Assembly: GCA_013314735.1 (NCBI GenBank) | Contig: JABUFD010000002.1 | Span: 186,001-250,000, forward strand | Direction of reading: 5' to 3' | DNA length: 64,000 nt | Origin: Anaerolineae bacterium | GTDB taxonomy: Bacteria > Chloroflexota > Anaerolineae > Anaerolineales > Anaerolineaceae | Shown: positions 40,801 through 50,104 of the stretch, one piece after another | Numbering within the stretch: position 1 is the first letter of the stretch | How the letters are laid out: each line of letters opens with the position of its first letter | Translations under genes and position numbers: made by a program | The notes under the pieces: model-generated | The model's database searches: none | Told to the model about the DNA's origin: nothing | Seen by the model: the letters and a program-made list of their open reading frames with translations, nothing else

Positions 40801-43800
40801 TATACCGCTGGATGTGGATGTGATTGCGGTTGATCTGGACGGCAATGTCGTCACCGCTCGTACTGTGATGGTTACAGCAGAGCGGATGGAATGGAAATAC
40901 AGCGGTGGCAGCTGGCAGGAAACGGCTGCCGAAAGTCAGACATGTGACTTTGTTTCATCGGACGAACCACAGACCTGCACCTTCGCCACCGATCTTGGTG
41001 GAAAATACCAGATCACGGCTGTGGTGACCGATGCGGAAGGACGTGAAAATATGACCCGCATCACCCGCTGGGTGAGTGGCGGAGAGATTGCCCCATCGCG
41101 CGACCTGCTGCAGGAAACCGTTACATTGATTCCGGATAAAGAAGAATATCAGCCGGGGGATACGGCGCAGCTGCTGGTGCAGTCGCCTTTTGGGCCGGCG
41201 CAAGGTCTTTTGACGGTGAGCCGGAATGGCATTCTATATAGCGAGCCGTTTACGATGGCGGAGGATAGTATTACGCTGGAGATCCCAATTGCGGATGAAC
41301 ATATCCCCAACATCCATGTACAGGTTGATCTGGCTGGCAGCGCGCAGCGGGTGGATGATGAAGGGAATCCGGTAGCGGATGTTGAACCGCGCCCAGCATT
41401 CGCGGTGGGCTCGCTCTCCTTGAGCGTTCCGCCATTGAATCGGCGGTTGACATTGGATGTGCAGCCACGGGAAACGGCACTTGAACCCGGTGCGGAGACA
41501 GTGATAGATGTGGCATTAATTGATGCCCTTGGAGAACCGGTGGAAGGGGCCAGCCTGGCGGTGGTGGTGGTGGATGAAGCGGTGCTGGCGTTAAGCAGTT
41601 ATACGCTCGCGGACCCGATCAACATCTTCTACTATACCCGATCCAGTGATGTCTCCAGCCTGTATGGGCGTTCATCCATTATCCTGGTGGATCCGCTGAG
41701 TCTTTCGGGAGAAATGCGGCAGGAAGTGATGGCCACCCAGGCGGTGGGGATGGGCGGTGGAAACGAGGTGGTTGAAGAGGAAGTGGCGATGGAAGAAGCC
41801 CCGGCCCCGATGATGGAGTCGGACATGGCAAAGGATGCCATGGGTGAAGATTCATCCGCTGAGAGTGGGGCGATTGCCCTGCGCACGAATTTCGATCCGC
41901 TGGCATTGTTCTCGCCCGATACGCGTACCGATGCAGAAGGGAGAGCACAGATCAGTGTAAAAGTTCCCGATAACCTGACCCGGTACCGGATCATGGTGGT
42001 GGCGGTGGATGAAAGTGGCAGATTATTTGGCAGTGCGGAAGCCAACCTGACAGCTCGCTTGCCGCTGATGGTGCGCCCTTCCGCGCCACGATTTCTGAAT
42101 TTCGGTGACCAGTTTGAGCTGCCTGTGGTATTGCAAAACCAGACCGATTTCGCGATGACGGTGGAGGTCGTGGTTGATACCAGCAACCTGAAGTTGACCG
42201 AGGGTCAGGGGGTGGAAGTGGAAATCCCTGCCAATGACCGGGTGGAAGTGCGTTTTCCGGCTGAAACGGTGAAAGCCGGTACAGTACAGTTGATGGTTGC
42301 CGCGGTGAGTGGCACAATGAGCGATGCCGCCAGTATTTCATTGCCAGTTTTTACTCCCGCCACCAGCGAAGCATTTGCGGTATACGGGGTTGTTGATGAA
42401 GGTTCCGTGGCACAGCCGATTTTGCGTCCGGAGGGTGTCTTCAGTGAATACGGCGGATTGGAAATCACCACGTCTTCGACCGCGCTGCAGTCCCTGACAG
42501 ATGCAGTCCTGTACCTGACCAGCTACCCGTATGAAGGCTCTGAGCAACTGGCTTCCCGCATCTTGGGAATCGCAGCTCTGCGGGACGTCCTGGACGCCTT
42601 TGACGCCGCCGGGCTGCCAGCGCCGGAGGAATTGGAAGCAGCCGTTACGCGTGATATTGACAGGCTTTCCATTCTTCAGAATTACAACGGCGGTTTCCCA
42701 TATTGGCGCCATGGTTCGGAAAGTATCCCGTTCCATTCCGTGCATGCTGCCCACGCACTACAACGGGCACAGGAAATGGGATTCGATGTACCGGATGAAA
42801 TGATGGCAAACGCATTAACCTATTTGACCTATATAGAGGATTATTACCCCTACTGGTATTCCCAGCAGGCGCGCTGGACGATCAGTGCTTACGCGATTTA
42901 TGTGCGGGAACGGATGGGCGATCCTGATCCACAGAAAGCGGCGGCCTTGTTGGAGGACGCCGGGGTGGAGGGTATTTCGCTTGACGGCCTTGCATTCCTG
43001 TGGCAGGTGTTGTCCAATGCCGGCGGGTATGAAACCGAGCTGGAAGCCATCAGACGCCATGTGAATAACCAGGTATCCGAAACCGCGGGGGCGGCCAACT
43101 TTACCGCCGCGTATAGCGATGATGAATATGTGCTGCTGCACTCCAACCGTCGTACCGATGCCCTGCTGCTGGATGCGTTGATCAATGACAATCCGCAGAG
43201 CGACCTGATTCCCAAAGTAGTGAATGGTCTGTTGGGACACCGCACCCGCGGACGCTGGGACAACACCCAGGAAAATGTGTTTGTGCTGCTTGCACTGCAC
43301 CGTTACTTCCAGGTATATGAATCAGTCACGCCGGAGTTTGTGGCGCGGGTATGGCTGGGTGAGACTTATGCCGGGGAAAATGCCTTCAGCGGTTACAGCA
43401 CGGATTACCAGCAAATTTCTATCCCGATGGAAACTTTATTGGAAACCATGGCCGCTGAAGAACAGCAAAACCTGGTCCTGCAAAAGGATGGAGAAGGACG
43501 CCTGTATTACCGCCTGGGTTTGCGTTATGCGCCTACCGATCTGCAGCTGCCGCCGCTCGATATGGGATTTGTGGTTCAAAGGGTTTATGAAGCGGTGGAT
43601 GACCCGGATGATGTTCGTCTGGAGGAAGACGGCACCTGGCATATCCGGGCCGGCGCGCGGGTACGGGTGCGGATTACCCTGGTGGCGGATAACCGCCGTT
43701 ACCACGTGGCATTGGTCGACCCGCTGCCTGCGGGGTTGGAAATCATCAATCACGCGCTGGCCGTGGCAGAATCGATTCCCGAAGATCCAAACGAGGCATC

Positions 43801-44020
43801 TTCAGGATGGTGGTGGTGGCGGTGGTACCAGCATCAGAATCTGCGGGATGAACGCGCTGAAGCTTTCACCAGCCTGCTGTGGGAAGGCACTTACGAATAC
43901 ACATACGTGACCCGAGCTACCACGCCAGGGCGGTTCGTGGTTCCACCCACCAAGGCAGAGGAGATGTATTCGCCGGAAGTCTTTGGACGTTCCGCCGGTG
44001 ATATTGTGATCGTTGAGTAA
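37886..44020 (+). CDS. alpha-2-macroglobulin-like lipoprotein lacking the thioester cysteine
   Basis: 2,044 residues. A lipoprotein signal ends at IFSMSC (Cys24), then an acidic Pro-rich linker (~40-150), Ig-like MG domains, and a carboxypeptidase-like insert. A bait-like, Met/Glu/Ala-rich segment (EEVAMEEAPAPMMESDMAKD) lies just before the conserved ALRTNFDPLALFSPDTRTDAEG. The thioester domain follows (TSYPYEGSEQLASRILGIAAL), then an alpha-alpha barrel and a C-terminal receptor-like domain. Family members with the trap chemistry have C-x-EQ; here the first position is Gly (GSEQ), so no thioester can form. Anchored outside the cytoplasmic membrane, it may still trap proteases by shape or bind PBP-like partners. 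A terminator follows. Confidence 0.9.
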   Translation: MRTITTRKWIYQLMSIVLIFSMSCTMLQGLRLFRPSAEDQPGAVTNPQVIESEDPAMNQAQGISTELDGEEDEPGFTIILSEGAADPVEVIPIEPVQGEPLTQVEIDEILARLPDLIPLPDEQVEFNQPPEVLPPPRPGDTIEQSFPPDEDLLPPEETASGPLEVLRYAPEGEITVAPFISVTFNQPMIPLATLQQLAEEDVPVSVEPDLPGNWRWVGTKTLAFYYQSDLIDRLPKATQYTVTIPAGTESVTGGELAQTVQWTFTTPPPLLTASYPYSNEPQDLDPLMFAAFDQRIDPQAVLEWVSATADGKTFNVRLATEDEVAADEILQTTLEYTPEGRWLAFKATESLPKDSDIQITFQAGMPSAEGNLTAIVDQSFSFRTYAPLKVIKHGCSWWSDEDCYPLQPFFIQFNNPLDADAYKETMISLDPAIVGATVNVVGDIITISGATTASTKYYVTVDSLIQDVFGQTLGRDEKLTFTVGKAEPMLIGPNSSLVTVDPYSTRPGLSVYSITYDSLNVAVYRVEPSDWNAYKKYLQEYTYTDQGIDPPGQLVLEDKLGIEDTTRLTETMVDLTPVMDGEFGHFIVVVKPPKGFFEKEHYWETIHAWVQVTQIGLDAFSDSSDMLVWTTNLQNGLPLAGVSLMGNPGPINTTTEVNGIARFKLPDEGIQYLVASVGEDTAILPRSPYAWDEGAWRPYPVNDNLTWYVFDDRAMYKPGETVHLKGWMRVIQFTEGGDVVLPGGQVNTVFYSAVDSMGNEFATGEAVVDELGGFDLSFDVPENANLGYANLQLSASGNLMEVTGANYYHGFQIQEFRRPEFEVQARNETTGPYYVGGSAITAVEAKYYAGGALPNAEVTWNVSTQATNYQPPNWQDFSFGIWQPWWWFVDWYGGGWDGGNYQSFSGRTDASGNHYLKMDFAGDGEPRPQNVSAEAIVMDVNRQAWTGTTTLMVHPADVYVGLRTERYFVERGIPLDVDVIAVDLDGNVVTARTVMVTAERMEWKYSGGSWQETAAESQTCDFVSSDEPQTCTFATDLGGKYQITAVVTDAEGRENMTRITRWVSGGEIAPSRDLLQETVTLIPDKEEYQPGDTAQLLVQSPFGPAQGLLTVSRNGILYSEPFTMAEDSITLEIPIADEHIPNIHVQVDLAGSAQRVDDEGNPVADVEPRPAFAVGSLSLSVPPLNRRLTLDVQPRETALEPGAETVIDVALIDALGEPVEGASLAVVVVDEAVLALSSYTLADPINIFYYTRSSDVSSLYGRSSIILVDPLSLSGEMRQEVMATQAVGMGGGNEVVEEEVAMEEAPAPMMESDMAKDAMGEDSSAESGAIALRTNFDPLALFSPDTRTDAEGRAQISVKVPDNLTRYRIMVVAVDESGRLFGSAEANLTARLPLMVRPSAPRFLNFGDQFELPVVLQNQTDFAMTVEVVVDTSNLKLTEGQGVEVEIPANDRVEVRFPAETVKAGTVQLMVAAVSGTMSDAASISLPVFTPATSEAFAVYGVVDEGSVAQPILRPEGVFSEYGGLEITTSSTALQSLTDAVLYLTSYPYEGSEQLASRILGIAALRDVLDAFDAAGLPAPEELEAAVTRDIDRLSILQNYNGGFPYWRHGSESIPFHSVHAAHALQRAQEMGFDVPDEMMANALTYLTYIEDYYPYWYSQQARWTISAYAIYVRERMGDPDPQKAAALLEDAGVEGISLDGLAFLWQVLSNAGGYETELEAIRRHVNNQVSETAGAANFTAAYSDDEYVLLHSNRRTDALLLDALINDNPQSDLIPKVVNGLLGHRTRGRWDNTQENVFVLLALHRYFQVYESVTPEFVARVWLGETYAGENAFSGYSTDYQQISIPMETLLETMAAEEQQNLVLQKDGEGRLYYRLGLRYAPTDLQLPPLDMGFVVQRVYEAVDDPDDVRLEEDGTWHIRAGARVRVRITLVADNRRYHVALVDPLPAGLEIINHALAVAESIPEDPNEASSGWWWWRWYQHQNLRDERAEAFTSLLWEGTYEYTYVTRATTPGRFVVPPTKAEEMYSPEVFGRSAGDIVIVE

Positions 44021-44033
44021 CAGGATTCTCGAG

Positions 44034-44062
44034 AGGCTGCCCTGATTGGGGCAGCCTTTTTC
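44034..44062 (+). terminator. intrinsic terminator after the A2M gene
   Basis: AGGCTGCCC pairs with GGGCAGCCT around a short loop and is followed by five T, 14 nt after the stop codon. Confidence 0.85.
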
Positions 44063-44088
44063 TATCACCCATCCGGAGGATGTTTAAC

Positions 44089-45159
44089 CTACTTGTTCTT
44101 TGCCGATTCCCCATTCTTTTCCGCCCGTGACTGAATCAGTTGCGCCGTTATGCTCACACCAATTTCTTCCGGGGTTTCTGCTTTGATCCACAGACCAATC
44201 GGGGCGTGCACCCTGTTGATATCCTCATCCTGAAAACCAGCCTTGCGCAATTCCTCAAAGATCAAAGCGCATTTCCGGCGGCTGCCAATCATGCCAATAT
44301 AGGCGGCGTCGGTTCGCAAGGCTTGCTCCAAAACCGAGCGGTCGTATAAATGACCCCGCGTGACAATCACGATATAGGTATCGGGGTTTGCAGAAATGCT
44401 CTCGAATACATTACCAAATGAGGGCAGCAGAATTATTTCATGTGCATCCGGTACATTTTCCCGGCTGGCGTATTCAGGGCGGTCATCCAGCACAACGGTA
44501 TGAAAGCCAACCACCCGGGTGAACAATGCCAGGCTTCGTCCGACATGACCTGCACCGAAAATGAGGACCGTTCTCCCCGTCCGCAGCGGTTCATTGATCC
44601 AGTCTTTGCCTCGGATTGACACAAGGGAAAAATGATTGGGCAACATGGGTATCTCCCAATCTGTCGCAGTGATACTGCTGACGGGTTGGCCATTTTCCTG
44701 GACGAAGATATGATCGGGAATGTATTCCTGTTTCCCTTGCAGCAAATCTGCGCTTTCTGAGGGCAGGAGTGTCAGAAACCAGCCTTTCTGGTGGTGGGAT
44801 GTTGCGTCTTCAATTGCAGAAACAACCGTTTGCCAGGAAGGATCGGTTGGATTGATCCACTCAATCAGAACATCAACCTCACCACCACAGATGGCATCCA
44901 TGATTGCAGCATCCTGACTGGTAAAAGTGAAATGTTCAATGCTTGGGGCATGGGTATCGAATATTGTTTTTGCTAATTGAATCACCCGGGCTTCCAGGGG
45001 GCCTCCTCCCACGGTACCAAATGATGAATCATCCATTTTAATGATCATTTTGGCCCCTTCAGACCTGGGGGCGGAACCATTCCGCCGGATCACAGTCGCG
45101 AGGATGAATGGTTCTCCTTGATGGCTGCATTCCAACAGCCTTTCCATGATTTCTTTCAT
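44089..45159 (-). CDS. xdhC: XdhC/CoxI-family protein
   Basis: 356 residues. N-terminal XdhC domain (EPFILATVIRRNGSAPRSEGAKMII, GTVGGGPLEARVIQLA) and C-terminal Rossmann domain (VLIFGAGHVGRSLALFTRVVGF, then VIVTRGHLYDRSVLEQALRTDAAYIGMIGSRRK). The family inserts the sulfurated molybdenum cofactor into xanthine dehydrogenase or CO-dehydrogenase-type enzymes. No such enzyme is in the window. It may be the last gene of the sugar operon, 55 nt after the isomerase. Confidence 0.88.
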   Translation of the reverse strand: MKEIMERLLECSHQGEPFILATVIRRNGSAPRSEGAKMIIKMDDSSFGTVGGGPLEARVIQLAKTIFDTHAPSIEHFTFTSQDAAIMDAICGGEVDVLIEWINPTDPSWQTVVSAIEDATSHHQKGWFLTLLPSESADLLQGKQEYIPDHIFVQENGQPVSSITATDWEIPMLPNHFSLVSIRGKDWINEPLRTGRTVLIFGAGHVGRSLALFTRVVGFHTVVLDDRPEYASRENVPDAHEIILLPSFGNVFESISANPDTYIVIVTRGHLYDRSVLEQALRTDAAYIGMIGSRRKCALIFEELRKAGFQDEDINRVHAPIGLWIKAETPEEIGVSITAQLIQSRAEKNGESAKNK

Positions 45160-45214
45160 TGGGATATCTCCTCACCGGCATCAAAATCGGTTCATCGCAT
45201 CCATGTTACCATAC

Positions 45215-46624
45215 TCAGCGGGCATGGTGGTAAACTTCCCATCCCAGGTAAGTGTCGAATGCCTCCTGCAGGATGGATGCGGAAGGAGATGAGCTCATAG
45301 CTACGTGATGTTCGAATCCATTTCTCACCACATGTTTCATCAATTTTTGCAGGCCAGGCACCCGAATGACAGCACGGCTGCCAAATGAATTCAAAGGATC
45401 ATCGGTGAATTCCCCATCCCCGACATACGCGCGGATCAACCCCATCTGATCATCAGTGGAAATGCGGGCAAAACTCATCGGACCGGCGGGAACACGGCCG
45501 TTGATGGCACCATAAGTTCTTTCCTGTCCCAGGGTGGTCGCCAGAATGTTGGCGTATTTCATCTGCGCATCGGGTGTGAAGCTTTTTGCCCAATTACCGC
45601 AGTGGAACAGGACACATTTTTCAGGATCATCGCCATAATTGTTGTTCCAATCCACCAGCGCGGCAGGGGCGTTGCTGGCTAATTGCAACGCGTACATGGA
45701 GGCTGCTCCGGTAATGTCTACCTCACAGGCGCTGGGCATCATGCTCTCACTCATCATGCTCATCAGGGTGCATACATTGATGCCGTAATTTTGCTGGATG
45801 GCGTTCCAACATTGAATCGCGGTTGCCTTGATGCCGAGATCGTCCATCCAGCGGCGCAACACGCAGCTAAATTTGGCCATGCGCACAATCGGTTCTGCGG
45901 GGACACCTGCCGTGGAGATGTAGCTGTGGATGCGGTCAATTTCTGTTTTCACCGCAGGCACATCACTCGTTAACCGTTCTGCTTCACCGAGGATTTCCGA
46001 TAGATCCGCGGTGAGGACGGTGATCCCGGCCTCCTGCAGTAGTTTTTCGCTGTAACGTACGGTATTGAAGGCATTCGGACGGGCACCAACCGCGCCAAGT
46101 CGGGCGGAACGCAAGCCGCGCACCACCCGGCATACTGCGGCGAATTCCTGCAAATCCTGTTTGAACGAGTCAGATTGTGGCGCCACTGTGTGCAATTTGG
46201 TGAGGGTGAAAGCAAAACCGTATTGGCGCAGATTGCTGCATACCGAGATCTTACCGCAAAAAGCGTCCCGCCGGTTTTCAACATTGAAGGCGGGGAGGTC
46301 ATCCGGGTATGCCTGCACCAGAATGGGCACATCCAGTCCGCTGAATTTAACTGTGTCAGCGACCGCTTTTTCATCCCCAAAGTTGGGCAGCACAACCAGG
46401 ATGCCGTCGATTTCGTCCCTGTGCTGTTTGAACAAGGCAGCGCACATCTGTGCATGCTGGTAGGTTTGTACCGCGCCGTGCACTGCCTGGTCTTGCGGCA
46501 GCATGATACCGGTGATATTTTGCTCCTTAAATACCCTGAGAATATCTTGGCGCGCCTGGATCACCAGGTGTGCTGGAAAGAAATCGCGGCTGGTAAAAAT
46601 CACGGCGAGGGTAGTTTTTTTCAT
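45215..46624 (-). CDS. L-fucose / L-arabinose isomerase-family protein
   Basis: 469 residues with the three-domain layout of the family. The N-terminal domain has DGILVVLPNFGDEKAVADTVKFSGLDVPILVQAYPDD, typical of the 'N-terminal fucose-isomerase' fold. The C-terminal domain has LVDWNNNYGDDPEKCVLFHCGNWAK, where these enzymes place metal-binding residues. The substrate (aldose or other polyol-derived sugar) cannot be read from the sequence. It is the third or fourth gene of the operon with split transketolase and FGGY kinase, which points to sugar breakdown feeding the pentose phosphate pathway. Confidence 0.82.
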   Translation of the reverse strand: MKKTTLAVIFTSRDFFPAHLVIQARQDILRVFKEQNITGIMLPQDQAVHGAVQTYQHAQMCAALFKQHRDEIDGILVVLPNFGDEKAVADTVKFSGLDVPILVQAYPDDLPAFNVENRRDAFCGKISVCSNLRQYGFAFTLTKLHTVAPQSDSFKQDLQEFAAVCRVVRGLRSARLGAVGARPNAFNTVRYSEKLLQEAGITVLTADLSEILGEAERLTSDVPAVKTEIDRIHSYISTAGVPAEPIVRMAKFSCVLRRWMDDLGIKATAIQCWNAIQQNYGINVCTLMSMMSESMMPSACEVDITGAASMYALQLASNAPAALVDWNNNYGDDPEKCVLFHCGNWAKSFTPDAQMKYANILATTLGQERTYGAINGRVPAGPMSFARISTDDQMGLIRAYVGDGEFTDDPLNSFGSRAVIRVPGLQKLMKHVVRNGFEHHVAMSSSPSASILQEAFDTYLGWEVYHHAR

Positions 46625-46663
46625 TTTTGGCTCCTTGTTTCCTGTGAAAAATTGATGTGATGG

Positions 46664-48154
46664 TTATGACAACACTTTTTTTACGGCTCGCTGCCATTCC
46701 TGGTTCAATTGCGCGGCGGTTTCTGCTGGCATGCAGGGATGGTAGACTGTGGCGGTGAAGGGTAATGCCTGCAAATCGTTCAGGTCTTTCACGATCCCCA
46801 TTCCCAGCATCCCGGCAAAACCAGCACCGAGCGCTGACAGTTCCGGCGTCAACGCAGCCTGCACGTCGAGGCGGGTGATGTCACTGACAAACTGCATCAG
46901 GAATGCGTTACGGGCGGCACCGCCATCAGCGTGAACGCCTGCAAAGCGGAATGGTGTTGTGCTGCGCACAGCGGATAACACATCGTTAATCAGGTAAGCG
47001 ATCGCTTCCAATCCTGCGCGTACCACATGGGCGCGGGTGGCACTTGGGGTGAGTCCGACGATGGCACCACGGGCTTCCGGTGACCAGTACGGCGCGCCCA
47101 ATCCAACAAAGGCCGGCACCAGGTACACCCCGGCATTATCCGGGACAGATGCCGCCAGGGTTTCACTTTCTGCAGCGGAACCCAGTACACCCAACTGATC
47201 GCGCAGCCATTGGATGGTGGCTCCGGTGAAGTTCAGGATACCTTCAAATGCATACGTGGGCGTGCCATCAAGCACCCAGGCCAGGGCTGTGACCAATCCC
47301 TGTTTGGAGACCAGCGGTTCTGAACCGGTATTGACCAGGATCGAAGACCCTGTGCCGAAGGTGATCTTGGCAGAGCCTGGTTGGTAACAGCGCTGGGCAA
47401 ACAGTGCCGCCTGCGAATCACCCATCACCCCGTAAATGGGGAGCGGAGAAGGAAGGACACCGTCGAAGTCGGTTTCACCGTAATAGGCATCACAGGAACG
47501 AACCTCCGGCAGCGCGTGGCGAGGAATAGCAGCCATCTTCAACAGGTCATCGCTCCAGTCCAGTTTGTGAATATCATACAGCAATGTGCGGGAGGCGTTG
47601 GTGTGGTCGCTGGCATAAACCCGCCCTCGCGTAAGGCGATGGATCAAGTAGGCGTCAATGGTGCCAAGCAAAGCCTGTTCCTGTTGTACCTTGCGTTGGA
47701 TTTCCGGGTTGTTTTCCAACAACCACTGCATTTTTGACGCGGGAAAATAGCTGTCGATGCGCAGCCCGGTCTGCTGTTGCACCAGGTTCTCATACCCGGC
47801 TTCAGCCCATTTGCGGCAAATTGGTTCACCGCGGGTGCACTGCCAGACAATGGCATGGTGGATCGGTTTCCCGGAATTGCGCTCAAAGACAACAAAGGTT
47901 TCACGCTGATTGGTGATGCTGACGAAGCGCAAATGTTCGGGTAGGACAGTGCTTTTTGCCATCAGCTGGGCGGCAGCGGCTATCACATTGCGGTAAATTT
48001 CCTCCGCATCGTGTTCCACCCAGCCTGGTTGGGGGTAGATCTGGCGGTGTGGGAGGCTGGCTTGATCTATCAGTTCGCCCTGGAAGTTGAACAGCAATGC
48101 TTTGGTGGCGGATGTGCTCTGATCGATGGCGAGGAAAAGGTTTGTTTCCTTCAT
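46664..48154 (-). CDS. FGGY carbohydrate kinase, glycerol-kinase-like
   Basis: 496 residues. Phosphate-1 motif LAIDQSTSATKALLFN, GWVEHD and ITNQRET motifs (shared with glycerol and erythritol kinases), and GTGSSILVNTG in the second ATPase half. The C terminus has HADGGAARNAFLMQFVSDI, the FGGY signature 2 region. The closest functional reading is glycerol kinase, but the neighbours (transketolase subunits, an isomerase) suggest another polyol or ketose. It overlaps the transketolase gene by 4 nt. Confidence 0.88.
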   Translation of the reverse strand: MKETNLFLAIDQSTSATKALLFNFQGELIDQASLPHRQIYPQPGWVEHDAEEIYRNVIAAAAQLMAKSTVLPEHLRFVSITNQRETFVVFERNSGKPIHHAIVWQCTRGEPICRKWAEAGYENLVQQQTGLRIDSYFPASKMQWLLENNPEIQRKVQQEQALLGTIDAYLIHRLTRGRVYASDHTNASRTLLYDIHKLDWSDDLLKMAAIPRHALPEVRSCDAYYGETDFDGVLPSPLPIYGVMGDSQAALFAQRCYQPGSAKITFGTGSSILVNTGSEPLVSKQGLVTALAWVLDGTPTYAFEGILNFTGATIQWLRDQLGVLGSAAESETLAASVPDNAGVYLVPAFVGLGAPYWSPEARGAIVGLTPSATRAHVVRAGLEAIAYLINDVLSAVRSTTPFRFAGVHADGGAARNAFLMQFVSDITRLDVQAALTPELSALGAGFAGMLGMGIVKDLNDLQALPFTATVYHPCMPAETAAQLNQEWQRAVKKVLS

Positions 48155-49134
48155 TGGACTTTCTCCCGACCTTGTTCCAATAAAGTTACCGCATGTCGGG
48201 TAATACCTTCGGCGTTGAGTCCGTATTCTTCGAAGATATCCTGCTGGCTGCCGGTGATGATGTGTTGATCCGGGATGGCAAGCATTTTCACCGGTTTCCA
48301 GATCCTTCCCTGCATCAAGGCAGCCACTGTTCGGCTGCCAAGTCCACCGTTGATGCTGTGTTCTTCCACCGTGATCACGACCCGGCTGGCGTGGGCGGCA
48401 TGCATGACCTCTGCTTCATCGAATGGGCGAATGGAATGCAGGCTTAATACACAACTGCTGTAGCCCTGGGCAGCAAGGTGGCGGCTGGCCATCGCCGCTG
48501 GCGCAACGGTTTCACCGGTTGCAACAATCGCAACATCATACTGTTCCTGCACGGGGGTCAGTTGAATCGCTTTTCCGATGTTAAATGGTGTGCCTGGCGG
48601 ATGCAGGTGGGGCATGGATTTCTTACCGATGCGCATGTAGAGTGGGCGGTTCCGTGTTACTGCAGTGCGGACCGCCTGCTCAGTCTCAAAGTTATCGGCA
48701 GGCGCAAGAATGTCGATGTTGTGGATTGCCTGCAGTACTGCGAAATCATGAATGGCGTGGTGGGTGGCCCCAAGCGCGCCGTAACTGACACCGGCGCTGA
48801 TACCGATCAGGATGACGGGATGGTTGGAATAGGCCACGTCATTCTTAATCTGTTCCAGCGCTCGCGCCGTCAGAAAACACGCTGGTGATACCGCAAAGAC
48901 GGATTTTCCCATCGCTGCCAGGCCAGCAGCAATGCCAACCAGGTTCTGTTCAGCAATTCCCACTTCAACCAACTGGCGGGGAAATTCCCGGGCGAAGGAT
49001 GTCAACTTACCGGAACCGCGCGAATCACTGGTAACGGCAATGATGTTGGGGTTTTCGTGCGCAAGGGACACAAGTGTGTCCGAAAAGATGTCCTGGTTGG
49101 GTTTTCCCATGATGGATGTTTCAGATGTTGGCAT
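48151..49134 (-). CDS. transketolase, C-terminal (pyrimidine-binding) subunit
   Basis: 327 residues equal to the second half of a full transketolase. It has the conserved VGIAEQNLVGIAAGLAAMGKSVFAVSPACF and HHAIHDFAVLQAIHNIDILAPAD. The C-terminal domain begins around residue 190 (YDVAIVATGETVAPA) and includes HSIRPFDEAEV. ATG 49134 lies inside the end of the N-terminal subunit gene with GGGAGG before it, so the two subunits are translationally coupled. Together they move two-carbon units between sugars using thiamine diphosphate. Confidence 0.92.
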   Translation of the reverse strand: MPTSETSIMGKPNQDIFSDTLVSLAHENPNIIAVTSDSRGSGKLTSFAREFPRQLVEVGIAEQNLVGIAAGLAAMGKSVFAVSPACFLTARALEQIKNDVAYSNHPVILIGISAGVSYGALGATHHAIHDFAVLQAIHNIDILAPADNFETEQAVRTAVTRNRPLYMRIGKKSMPHLHPPGTPFNIGKAIQLTPVQEQYDVAIVATGETVAPAAMASRHLAAQGYSSCVLSLHSIRPFDEAEVMHAAHASRVVITVEEHSINGGLGSRTVAALMQGRIWKPVKMLAIPDQHIITGSQQDIFEEYGLNAEGITRHAVTLLEQGREKVQ

Positions 49135-50002
49135 ACCGCGCCTCCCACTCGCTTTCCGCTGCGGCAAATTCCCGCATTGCCTGGTGGTATTCCGCTTCCG
49201 ATGGCACATGATGGTGCCATTCCGCCCGGTCTTCGATGAAACTGACGCCTTTGCCTTTGGTGGTATGCGCGATCACCAGGTTCGGTTTTCCTGGCTCAAA
49301 CGGAAGGCTGTCGAATAACGCAGCCAGGGCGGCAATGTCATGCCCATTGATCTCCCGGACGGCGAAACCAAACGCAGCCCATTTTTGAGCCAGCGGTTCC
49401 ATTGATAGTACCTGGCTGGTTGGGCCGCTGATCTGCAGGCCATTGCAGTCCACGATGGCGACCAGGCGATCCAACTGGTAATGGGCGGCACAGGCTGCTG
49501 CTTCCCAGATGGAGCCTTCCGCGAGTTCTCCATCTCCCATCAGGGTGAAGATACGGTGAGGTGACCGGTCGATGGCTGCTGCCAGCGCCATTCCGACGGC
49601 AACCGGGAGGCCGTGCCCCAACGCCCCGGTGTTGTGTTCGATGCCTGCCACAACCCGGGTCGGATGCCCGAGGAAAGCAGAATGTTTCCGCTGGCTGGTA
49701 TCCAGTGCCTCCCGGGAAAAAAATCCGAGCCCCTGTAAAACCGCATACAGGGCTTCGACGGCGTGGCCTTTGCTGTGGATGTAATGATCGCGCTCGTTCT
49801 GGGCAAAATTGCCCGGGGTGATCTCCATTGTGTGGTGGTACAAAACGGTCAGCAGGTCGATGCAGGAAAGGCTGCCGCCAATATGTCCGGCCTGTGCCTG
49901 CCATATCATTTCAAGGATCGCTTTGCGGTATTGGATTGCCTGGTGTTCCATCCATGCGATTGAAGGCTTGATGGGGTTTGGCGGGGCTGACGTTGGTGGC
50001 AT
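49121..50002 (-). CDS. transketolase, N-terminal (thiamine diphosphate-binding) subunit
   Basis: 293 residues. The ThDP motif reads GDGELAEGSIWEAAACAAHYQLDRLVAIVDCNG (G-D-G ... D-x-N). Upstream are AGHIGGSLSCIDLLTVLYHH and GALGHGLPVAVGMALA, typical of the transketolase N terminus. It is the first gene of the operon, divergent from the SorC-type regulator. The palindrome at 50038 overlaps its probable promoter. Confidence 0.92.
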   Translation of the reverse strand: MPPTSAPPNPIKPSIAWMEHQAIQYRKAILEMIWQAQAGHIGGSLSCIDLLTVLYHHTMEITPGNFAQNERDHYIHSKGHAVEALYAVLQGLGFFSREALDTSQRKHSAFLGHPTRVVAGIEHNTGALGHGLPVAVGMALAAAIDRSPHRIFTLMGDGELAEGSIWEAAACAAHYQLDRLVAIVDCNGLQISGPTSQVLSMEPLAQKWAAFGFAVREINGHDIAALAALFDSLPFEPGKPNLVIAHTTKGKGVSFIEDRAEWHHHVPSEAEYHQAMREFAAAESEWEARYANI

Positions 50003-50037
50003 GCGGAACTCTTTCGGGTTGTTGATTTTGTGTGTTA

Positions 50038-50052
50038 CCTGTATAATACAGG
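50038..50052. promoter_or_regulatory. operator-like palindrome in the divergent promoter of the sugar operon and its regulator
   Basis: CCTGTATAATACAGG is a perfect palindrome with one central base. It contains TATAAT, a -10 for the + strand, with TTGTTG 17 nt upstream. The opposite strand also carries a TATTAT -10-like sequence. A SorC-family protein bound here could repress both directions until its sugar phosphate is present. Binding itself is inferred. Confidence 0.6.
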
Positions 50053-50104
50053 ATATCTCAGAATAAAGTAATGTTATTTGAATAAATATGCACGCGAACC
50101 GGAG

